14,559 nt of DNA, taken from the NCBI GenBank assembly GCA_022865555.1, contig JALHTD010000477.1:1-14559 (forward strand), in the 5' to 3' direction. Both the position numbers and the translations under genes were made by a program. Position 1 is the first letter of the stretch, and each line of letters opens with the position of its first letter. Shown here one piece after another: positions 6,564 to 12,978 of this stretch. This stretch comes from Thermoanaerobaculaceae bacterium (lineage in GTDB: Bacteria; Acidobacteriota; Thermoanaerobaculia; Thermoanaerobaculales; Thermoanaerobaculaceae). Below the pieces are notes generated by a model. It saw only the letters and a program-made list of their open reading frames with translations, was not told the origin of the DNA and searched no databases.

Positions 6564-8245
6564 CAGGCAACACCCGCGTACTCGACGAGGCGCATCAGGC
6601 GCGCCCGCACCGGCCGTGCGGAGAAGTCGGCGAAGAGGCAGAAGAAGCTCTCGGCCTCGCGCGCCCGGCGGCGCTCGAGGTCGGCGATCAGGCGCCCCAT
6701 CGCGAGCAGGGTACTGGCACCCGTCCCCGCGGCAAGGATCTCGTCGCCCAGGGCGACCAGGCGCTCGTGCTGGAGCCACGCGTCGTGGTACGCCCCGAGG
6801 GCATCCTGCACCAGCTTGAGCTGCCCGACGAACACGGTGGTCTCCTCGGCTTCCCACAGGCTGGCGAAGAACTCGAGCAGGTAGCGGAGCTTCTTCCCGT
6901 CGATCCGCAGCTGGTGCATCGCCTGCACCTGCGGCTCCGGGCCGAGCGCCAGGCCGCGCCGCACGAGGCGCCGGTAGGCGCGCAGGACCCGGGCCCTGGC
7001 CACCCGTACGATCGGCAGCGCCCCCTCTTTGCCGCCCCGTGCGGGCCGGGTGAGGAGCTTTCCCCACCTCTCCAGCAACCCCCTGAAGCGCGCGGGCTGG
7101 AGCGCCTCCGCCAGCTCGCCGTGGGCCGCTGCGCGGGTCTTTCGGAGATGGGCGAGGAGGGGCTCGAGCGCCGCAGCCGCGGATGCCGGCAGCGCCCTGC
7201 GCCGGTCCTGCAGTTCGAGCAGGAACACGTCTAGGTCGCGGCATGGCGTGGTCAGCCCGGCAAGCCAGCGAAACTCCTCGACGAAGGATGCCACCTTCGC
7301 CGCGGGCAGCACGCCGCGGAGCTGGCCGAGACAGGTGCGCGTGCGGCGGGTGGCCACGCGCAGGTCGTGCAGGAACTCGGAGTCGAGGTCCAGCACCGTC
7401 CCCTCGACGTTGGCCCTGAGCGTCGCGAACAGGTGGGTCAGGATGCGCCGGACGGCCACCTCGGCCGGCTGGTCCGGCACGAGTTTGACCGACACCCTCG
7501 AGCTGTAGTCGCCCGGCGCGCGCCCGCCTACGGCCGCCGCGTCGGCGAGATCGTCCCTCTCGTCCGGCGTCAACTCGGCCCGGCCCTGCAGCCGCGCCAC
7601 GACCCCAGTAGCGGCCCTCGCGTACCCCACGAGGGGTTCGACCCGCACCCTGGTACGCTCCGGCCCGGCCGGCCCCCCGCGGAGCAAAGGGTGCACCGCT
7701 TCCAGCCAGAGCCGTACGAGGGTCTTGCCCTCGCCGTCCACGACACGGAGAAGCTTCCGCCGGACCCTCATCTCGCCGACAGGCAGCAGGGCCCGTAGGC
7801 CTGCGGCGGCCGCGACCTCGCGCCGCAGCACGCCGCCGGGCAGGTCCGCCGCGAACCTCACCTCCTGCGCCAACGGCACCGTCCGTGCCGGCTTTGCGCC
7901 ACCCGGTTGCCAGCGCATCCGAGTCTGGTCGCCCTCGAGCTCAAGAACCAGCCGACCCCCGCTCCTCCAGAGCGCCCAGTCGAAGGTGTCGAGATACCGC
8001 TGAACGAGGGGAGCCGCCCGCCCCGCCGTGACGTGCCAGGTGGGGGCGAGCCAGGCTGCGATCCTCCCGGCATCGAGCCGGCCCACGACCACGAAGCGCA
8101 AAGGTGGAACCACCGAACCCCCTGCTAGACCGCGGGGGGTGCCTACCGCGCGCTGCTTTTCCTTTGCCGGTCTGCTCGCCTTGGATGCGGGCCTTCGGCT
8201 CGAACCCGCCGTGCCGCCTCGGCGTGCGGGTGCTCGCGCCGTCAC
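6563..8245 (-). CDS. CYTH-like/CHAD domain protein (polyphosphate-binding)
   Basis: A 560-residue protein. Residues about 48-215 look like a degenerate CYTH (triphosphate tunnel) domain: RYLDTFDWALWRSGGRLVLE keeps the typical YxDT and L-rich pattern, but the ExExK catalytic signature at the start is absent (PLRFVVVG instead). Residues about 260-540 are a CHAD domain with its two helical repeats, LHDLRVATRRTRTCL (H293) followed by CRDLDVF, and MHQLRIDGKKLRYLLEFF (H444). CHAD domains bind polyphosphate through these basic, histidine-containing helices and locate to polyphosphate granules. Residues 1-43 are low-complexity and basic (11 Arg/Lys, one acidic). GTG 8245 overlaps the ppk1 stop as GTGA, suggesting coupling. 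An alternative GTG at 8113 follows AGGGGG and would remove the basic tail, whose third codon positions are less GC-rich than the rest. Confidence 0.85.
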   Translation of the reverse strand: MTARAPARRGGTAGSSRRPASKASRPAKEKQRAVGTPRGLAGGSVVPPLRFVVVGRLDAGRIAAWLAPTWHVTAGRAAPLVQRYLDTFDWALWRSGGRLVLELEGDQTRMRWQPGGAKPARTVPLAQEVRFAADLPGGVLRREVAAAAGLRALLPVGEMRVRRKLLRVVDGEGKTLVRLWLEAVHPLLRGGPAGPERTRVRVEPLVGYARAATGVVARLQGRAELTPDERDDLADAAAVGGRAPGDYSSRVSVKLVPDQPAEVAVRRILTHLFATLRANVEGTVLDLDSEFLHDLRVATRRTRTCLGQLRGVLPAAKVASFVEEFRWLAGLTTPCRDLDVFLLELQDRRRALPASAAAALEPLLAHLRKTRAAAHGELAEALQPARFRGLLERWGKLLTRPARGGKEGALPIVRVARARVLRAYRRLVRRGLALGPEPQVQAMHQLRIDGKKLRYLLEFFASLWEAEETTVFVGQLKLVQDALGAYHDAWLQHERLVALGDEILAAGTGASTLLAMGRLIADLERRRAREAESFFCLFADFSARPVRARLMRLVEYAGVA

Positions 8246-10407
8246 GTCGTCTCGCTGCCCCTGACGGCGATGAGCCGCGCCTGCGCGTCAACTGCCGCCT
8301 CGCGAGCCTTCGGCTGACGCCGGAGGTAGGTTCCATCGGGTCGCATTCTTCGCGCCTTCACGTTGTCCGCGAGGTACGTCGCGAGGATGACGTCACGAAT
8401 GTGTCGTACGAGCGGCTCGGACTCCACCGGGAACAGCACCTCCACGCGCCGGTTGATGTTTCGGGGCATCAGGTCGGCCGAGCCCAGATAGACCTCCTCT
8501 TCGCCCCCGTTGGCGAACCAGTAGATCCGGCTGTGCTCGAGGAAGCGCCCCACGATCGAAGTGACCGTGATGTTCTCCGAGATTCCCGCGAGACCGGGCC
8601 GCAGCGAGCACATGCCCCGGACCAGCAGGTCAACTTTGACCCCGGCCTGCGAGGCCTCGTAAAGCTTGCGGATGATCGGCGGATCCACCAGCGCGTTGAT
8701 CTTGAAAATGATGCGGCCGCCGCGCTTCCGCCGTTGGTGCTCTATCTCCCGGGCGATCAGCGACTCGAGCCGCTCGCGCATGTTGATCGGCGCGACCACC
8801 AGCTTGCGATATGCCGTCTTGGCGGAGTACCCCGTGAGGTAGTTGAACAGGTCGGTCACGTCGGCGCCGACCGCCTCTTCGCACGTGAACAGCCCGAGGT
8901 CGGTGTAGAGCTGCGCGGTGAGGACATTGTAGTTGCCGGTGGCGAGGTGACAGTACCGGCGGATGGTCTTCCCCTCCCGCCGCACCACGAGCGTCGTCTT
9001 GGAGTGCGTCTTCAGGCCCAGCAGGCCGTACACGACATGCACCCCCCGGGACTCGAGGGCTTTCGCCCACTCGATGTTCGGTTCCTCATCGAAGCGCGCC
9101 TTCAGCTCGACGAGAACGGCAACCTGTTTGTGCCTCTCGTTGGCCTCCAACAGCGCCTGGACCACCGGCGAGTTCCGCCCGACGCGGTACAGGGTCATCT
9201 TGATCGCGAGAACGTCGGGGTCACGCGCGGCGGCGAACAGGAAGTCCACCACCGGCTCGAAGGAGTCAAAAGGATGGTGGAGCAGGACGTCACCGTCCCG
9301 GATGATGGAGAAGATGTCGAAATCGGGACTCCTGCGATCGAGCATCGCGGAGACGACCGGCACGAAAGGTTTGTCCTTCAGGGCCCGCCGCGGGATCGAG
9401 GTGAGACCCATGAGCGCCGAGAGCCCCATGGGCCCTTCCACACGCGCCACGTCCCGCCGGTCGACCTCGAGGTTGTCGATGAGGATCTCGCGCAGCGTCT
9501 TGGGCATCGAGCTGCTGACCGTCAACCGCACCACCGTGCCGAAGCGCCGCCGCCGCACGCCCTCCTCGATCGTCTCGAGGAGATCCCCGGCGTCCAGCTC
9601 CTGGATGTCGAGGTCGGCGTTGCGTATGACCCTGAACGGATGGGTCTCCACGACCTTCATGCCCGGGAAGAGCGCCCCCAGGTTGGCGGCGATCACCTGC
9701 TCCAGCCAGACGAAGTGCTGCTCCTTGTGGGCCGCGTCGTCACGCCGGACCTTCCCGGATGCCGGCTTGATCGGCACCAGGCGCGGCAGCGTGTCCGGGA
9801 CCTTGAGCCGTGCAAAACGCTGCTCGCCATCGGCACCCTTCACCAGGATGGCGAGGTTCAGGCTCAGGTTGGAGACGTGCGGGAACGGCCGGCCCGGGTC
9901 GAGGGCCAGCGGCGTGAGCACCGGAAACACAACCTGGTCGAAGTAGCGCCTGAGGTTCGTCTTCTGGCGCTTGCCCAGGCCCTTGTAGTCGTGAATCAGG
10001 ATCCCCGCCTCCGTGAGGGCGGGGCGCAGCATCTCCCGCCAGCAGAGGTGAGCTTCGGCGAGCACCGCCGCAGCCTCCCTGCGCACGACGACGAGCTGCT
10101 CCGCCGGGTTCAGGCCGTCCGGTGAGAGCTCGAGGACCCCCGCCGCCACCTGCTGCTTCAGGCCCGCCACCCGCACCATGAAGAACTCGTCCATGTTCGA
10201 GCCGACAATGGCGAGGAACTTGACCCGCTCGAGCAGCGGGGTCGACTCGTCCAACGCCTCCTCGAGCACCCGGCGCTGGAAGGCGAGCAGGGAGAGCTCG
10301 CGGTTGAGGAACAGCGAAGGGTCGTCGCGAGCCGGCACCGACGCCGGAGGCGGCGAGGCTTGGCGCTTGGCGCGGGCGGTACGTGCAGGTCTCTCTCTGG
10401 ATTGCAT
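8242..10407 (-). CDS. ppk1: Polyphosphate kinase 1
   Basis: PPK1 reversibly transfers the gamma-phosphate of ATP to polyphosphate. The 721-residue protein has all family blocks in order: FLNRELSLLAFQRRVLEEA (N domain, about 33-51), SNMDEFFMVRVAGLKQQV (head domain), then the two phospholipase-D-like C-terminal domains. Catalytic histidine H468 lies in GLKTHSKTTLVVRR, followed by RRYCHLATGNYN. The second histidine H625 lies in LEHSRIYWFANGGEEEVYLG, followed by SADLMPRN. Length is near the E. coli enzyme (about 690) plus a basic N-terminal tail (1-27, seven Arg/Lys). ATG 10407 is preceded by GAGGT at 9-nt spacing. The frame stays open about 210 codons further upstream, but only as a shadow across the reductase gene, and the conserved region begins just after 10407. 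First gene of a ppk1-CHAD-parA operon. Confidence 0.95.
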   Translation of the reverse strand: MQSRERPARTARAKRQASPPPASVPARDDPSLFLNRELSLLAFQRRVLEEALDESTPLLERVKFLAIVGSNMDEFFMVRVAGLKQQVAAGVLELSPDGLNPAEQLVVVRREAAAVLAEAHLCWREMLRPALTEAGILIHDYKGLGKRQKTNLRRYFDQVVFPVLTPLALDPGRPFPHVSNLSLNLAILVKGADGEQRFARLKVPDTLPRLVPIKPASGKVRRDDAAHKEQHFVWLEQVIAANLGALFPGMKVVETHPFRVIRNADLDIQELDAGDLLETIEEGVRRRRFGTVVRLTVSSSMPKTLREILIDNLEVDRRDVARVEGPMGLSALMGLTSIPRRALKDKPFVPVVSAMLDRRSPDFDIFSIIRDGDVLLHHPFDSFEPVVDFLFAAARDPDVLAIKMTLYRVGRNSPVVQALLEANERHKQVAVLVELKARFDEEPNIEWAKALESRGVHVVYGLLGLKTHSKTTLVVRREGKTIRRYCHLATGNYNVLTAQLYTDLGLFTCEEAVGADVTDLFNYLTGYSAKTAYRKLVVAPINMRERLESLIAREIEHQRRKRGGRIIFKINALVDPPIIRKLYEASQAGVKVDLLVRGMCSLRPGLAGISENITVTSIVGRFLEHSRIYWFANGGEEEVYLGSADLMPRNINRRVEVLFPVESEPLVRHIRDVILATYLADNVKARRMRPDGTYLRRQPKAREAAVDAQARLIAVRGSETT

Positions 10408-10438
10408 GGCGGGTGGACCTCGCCTCGGGCTCCGCGCG

Positions 10439-10464
10439 ATTGTATCCCAGGTCGCGATCGCCCA
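10439..10464 (-). promoter_or_regulatory. Likely ppk1 operon promoter
   Basis: On the minus strand TACAAT (10439-10444, five of six matches to TATAAT) lies about 32 nt upstream of the ppk1 ATG. A poor -35 (TTGGGC, 15-nt spacing) precedes it. It sits directly after the terminator hairpin of the upstream operon, the expected place for a new promoter. Only the -10 box is convincing. Confidence 0.4.
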
Positions 10465-10501
10465 AAAGCACGCTCGCGAGAAGTCCTGACGCCCGAGCGT
10501 G
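10464..10501 (-). terminator. Rho-independent terminator of the DUF523-reductase operon
   Basis: On the minus strand CACGCTCG (10494-10501) pairs perfectly over 8 bp with CGAGCGTG (10469-10476) around a 17-nt loop, followed by CTTTT (10464-10468). It starts 16 nt after the stop codon of the reductase-like gene. The loop is long and the T-run short, so termination strength is uncertain. Confidence 0.55.
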
Positions 10502-10517
10502 TTACGGCGAGGGTCCT

Positions 10518-11291
10518 CTACCACCCGGCGGGCATGCCGATCGCGACGAGCAAACGTTCGTTGACCGGCGCCGCGAGGTCGAGTTCGTGGGCCAGCCGGA
10601 CCACCGCCCCGTTGCGGTACTCCAGCGCCTTCGCGGTCGAGGCGCGCACCCAGCCGAGGGGCTCCGCGGCGCGCAGGAACGCGTCCCACCAGCTCGCGGA
10701 TGGCTGTGTCCCGACCGCCCACCCGGTCACCGTCACGGCCTCCGTGAATACGGCCTGGGCCTCGGCCCGGTGGCGGTCCAGGTACTCCGAGAGGCTCACC
10801 TGATGCACGGCCAGCGGCAGCCCCACCACGCAGTTGAACCCCATCTTCTCCGCCTCGGCGGACGCGAAGGCGCCCTCGTCCACCGCCACCGAAGAGATCC
10901 CGCCGCGCCCGAGGGCTTTGGCGAGGAACTCCGCCTTCGCCCCGGAGAAGACGCTTGGTCGGAGCACCCTGAAGAAATCGCCCCTGCTGGTGAACCAGAC
11001 GAGGCCCCGGGTGCAACCTGGAAGCCCTGCAAGCAGCGGACGGATCCACCCATTCTGGACGAACACTAGGCGGTGCGGGCTCACGCAGTGCAGGCGCATC
11101 AGCACCTCGGAAAGGTTCTCCTCGCGGACGCAGACCACAAGCAGGGCGCTCGGGTCGGCCAGCGCCTCCTCCCAGCCGGAGGCGCGGGTGACGGGGACGG
11201 TCTCGACCCCGGCGGCGCCCAGCGCCCCGCCGAGCCGCCGCCCGACCTCCCCCATGCCGACGACGAAGACCCGTGCAGCGTCCGTGCTCAT
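10518..11291 (-). CDS. Rossmann-fold NAD(P)-binding protein, ketopantoate reductase-like
   Basis: A 257-residue protein beginning with a dinucleotide-binding fold: ARVFVVGMGEVGRRLGGAL has the GxGxxG loop (G12, G14, G17) right after the first strand. SALLVVCVREENLSEVL and HRLVFVQNGWIRPLL resemble the strands and QNG motif of ketopantoate reductase (ApbA/PanE) and related 6-phosphogluconate dehydrogenase-like enzymes. GFNCVVGLPLAV (about 172-183) then a helical C-terminal half fits the KN/N-type motif position of that family, though the catalytic lysine is not clear to me. True PanE is about 300 residues, so a different substrate is likely. ATG at 11291 lacks a clear ribosome binding site; it lies 20 nt after the preceding gene, suggesting co-transcription. 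Followed by a hairpin terminator. Confidence 0.65.
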   Translation of the reverse strand: MSTDAARVFVVGMGEVGRRLGGALGAAGVETVPVTRASGWEEALADPSALLVVCVREENLSEVLMRLHCVSPHRLVFVQNGWIRPLLAGLPGCTRGLVWFTSRGDFFRVLRPSVFSGAKAEFLAKALGRGGISSVAVDEGAFASAEAEKMGFNCVVGLPLAVHQVSLSEYLDRHRAEAQAVFTEAVTVTGWAVGTQPSASWWDAFLRAAEPLGWVRASTAKALEYRNGAVVRLAHELDLAAPVNERLLVAIGMPAGW

Positions 11292-11311
11292 GGTTTCATG
11301 ATGCCGCAGAA

Positions 11312-11845
11312 CTACCGGAAGCGGGTGACGGTCAACTCGAGCGAGCGGCTCCCCCGAGGCGTGCCAGCCCACTGGATCAGGATCGGGTTCTGGTAGGTCC
11401 CGCGCACGATCCCGTCGCCGTCGGAGACCAGCATGCTCAGCGAGCGCTTCAGGCGCAGGAAGCGATGTGCGGGGACCGCCATCACGCGGGCCAGCAGCCT
11501 CTCGAGAGCGGACTCGGTGACTTTCAGCGCGTCCATCAGCTCGTTGAGCACCTGTACAACGTCGTAGCGGGCGTACCCCCGCCTTTTGACGCGATCGAGA
11601 GCGGGTTGGCGAGCATGCGGGCGCCGTGTCCGCGGCTCGCCCCCGTGCACGCCGTCCAGGTCAATGAAGAAGACGGGCGCGCCGGCTCCCTTTCACGGCG
11701 CCCGCCCAGGTTGCAACCCTCTGGGACCGCAGGGGCATTCCAACCGTCCGGCGCCCCGCCCCTGCCATGCCAGCGGCACAACCACCGGCAGCCATTCGCA
11801 CGATTCCGCAGGCCGGCCGTACCGATCTGCGACCGCCCTCGTCAT
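11312..11845 (-). pseudogene. Hypothetical gene interrupted by an in-frame UGA (or second recoded gene)
   Basis: ATG at 11845 has a very good Shine-Dalgarno sequence (AGGAG, 7 nt spacing) and lies 30 nt after the DUF523 gene. Its frame stops at TGA 11693-11695 (codon 51) after MTRAVADRYGRPAESCEWLP and a Cys-containing stretch (LECPCGPRG). The same frame then continues 126 codons to TAG at 11312, with very GC-rich third positions (KGAGAPVFFIDLDGVHGG, RYDVVQVLNELMDALKVTES, ALERLLARVMAVPAHRFLRL). I do not recognise the family. Before the TGA, third positions are less GC-rich (about three quarters). No convincing SECIS follows: at 18 nt there is no G-starting loop, only a weak CCGUC/GACGG stem with a 15-nt loop. 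A frameshifted or decaying gene, or an independent gene starting at GTG 11650, are the simpler readings. The reductase gene starts 20 nt downstream. Confidence 0.5.
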
Positions 11846-11875
11846 AACGTCTCTCCTGCTGAGAAGTGGGTGCGC

Positions 11876-12832
11876 TCAGACGTGGTTGCGCAGCATCAGC
11901 TCCTTGGGATGGGGCTCCAGGTAGGCCTGCCCGGCGAGGTAGTGCACCGAGTGCAGGCGCACGTGGTGCCGGAGGAGCGTGATCGGCACGACGAGCGGCA
12001 CGAGCCCGCGGCCGTAGTCCTCGATCACCCCCAGCAGCTCCGCACGCGCCTCCCCGTCCAGCAGCTTCTTGAAGTAGCCGAGGATGTGGTGGAGCACGTT
12101 GGTGTTGCGGCGGGTGGTGGCGATCGCCTTGAGCCCCTGCATGAACTCGGTCTCGTAGCTTTCGCGGAGCTCCTCCCTCGGGAGCCCCTTGGCCCGCGCG
12201 ACCAGGCGCCCCAGCGTCTCGTAGCTCTTTGGCGCGTGGGCCATGAGCTGTAGCTTGTGGGCGGTGTGGAACGCCACCAGGCCCCCAATGGTCCAGCGGT
12301 CCGAGAAGAACCGCCGCAACCGGTGGTAGGCGAACACCCGCTCCACGAAGTTGTCGCGCAGCCTCGGGTCGCAGAGCCGCCCCTCCTCCTCGACCGGCAG
12401 GTTGGGAAAACGGGCCAGCAGCGCCACGGCGAACACCCCACGGCCGGATTTCGTCGGCATCCCCTCGCCGTAGACCTTGACCCTCTCCATGCCGCAGCTG
12501 GGGGAGTCCTTCTTGAGCACGTAGCCGGAGAGCTCGGCGGCCGCCAGTTTTTCCACCCGCTGCGCGGAGTAGGCCCGCATCGCCTCCGTCCAGTCGCTCC
12601 CGCTCTTGGGGGCGACCATGCGAATGTCATCGCCCTCCCGCACCAGGCGGACGGACTCGCGCGGGGTGCCCATCCCGACCTCGACCTCGGGGCAGACGGG
12701 GACCCACTCCACCCAGGCGCCGAAGGTGTTGACGAGGAAGTCGTCCTTCTTGTGCCCGCCGTCGAAGCGCACCTTAACCCCGAGCAAGCAGGAGGACACC
12801 CCGATGCGGATCGGATGCTCCTTGCCTTTCAC
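11876..12832 (-). CDS. DUF523-DUF1722 fusion protein (TudS/YbgA-like)
   Basis: The N-terminal DUF523 half has the three conserved cysteines that in the thiouracil desulfidase TudS bind an Fe-S cluster: GVSSCLLGVKVRFDGGHK (C15), PVCPEVEVGMGTPRE (C47, E49) and KKDSPSCGMERVKVY (C113, with the neighbouring serines). The C-terminal half, about 155-310, is DUF1722 (WTIGGLVAFHTAHKLQLMAH, RRNTNVLHHILGYFKKLL, PLVVPITLLRHHVRLHSVHY), the YbgA-type domain often fused to DUF523. Desulfuration of thiouracil is shown for some DUF523 proteins; whether this fusion does the same is inference. Start chosen at GTG 12832, which follows GGGGGT; GTG 12853 would add seven residues without a ribosome binding site. 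First gene of a minus-strand operon, divergent from the S1 gene. Confidence 0.85.
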   Translation of the reverse strand: MKGKEHPIRIGVSSCLLGVKVRFDGGHKKDDFLVNTFGAWVEWVPVCPEVEVGMGTPRESVRLVREGDDIRMVAPKSGSDWTEAMRAYSAQRVEKLAAAELSGYVLKKDSPSCGMERVKVYGEGMPTKSGRGVFAVALLARFPNLPVEEEGRLCDPRLRDNFVERVFAYHRLRRFFSDRWTIGGLVAFHTAHKLQLMAHAPKSYETLGRLVARAKGLPREELRESYETEFMQGLKAIATTRRNTNVLHHILGYFKKLLDGEARAELLGVIEDYGRGLVPLVVPITLLRHHVRLHSVHYLAGQAYLEPHPKELMLRNHV

Positions 12833-12978
12833 TGACGCACCCCCGTGTCCCACCGCGGAAGCATACCGTGCGGGACCCGCAACGCCAGACAGGCGCTTAT
12901 TCCGGCAAAGGGTGTAGAATGCGTGGCTCAGCCCGAGAGGCTGCGCCTGGAGCAGGACCAGGCGGCAAGGATGTGCAC
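12833..12978. promoter_or_regulatory. Divergent intergenic region between DUF523 and S1 genes
   Basis: The region must carry the start signals of two diverging genes. On the plus strand TAGAAT (12915-12920, five of six to TATAAT) lies 58 nt upstream of the S1 ATG, but no -35 box is found at normal spacing (GGCGCT at 17 nt). AAGGA (12967-12971) is the S1 ribosome binding site. No conserved leader hairpin was recognised. Confidence 0.35.

Noticed and set aside
6564..7244. Upstream extension of the ParA reading frame into the CHAD gene
   Set aside because: The extension is an out-of-frame shadow of the CHAD gene. The ParA fold starts exactly at MRVIAVWTIKGG at 6563, coupled to the CHAD stop.
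8104..10125. A 673-codon open frame on the plus strand, opposite ppk1 and the CHAD gene
   Set aside because: Its translation is rich in Arg, Asp, His, Val and Gln in the pattern typical of the complement of GC-rich genes. It has no recognisable domain, and the opposite strand holds a full PPK1 with catalytic histidines.
10408..11049. Upstream extension of the ppk1 frame by about 210 codons
   Set aside because: It crosses the terminator hairpin and the reductase gene in another frame. The conserved PPK1 N-domain begins soon after ATG 10407, which has its own ribosome binding site.
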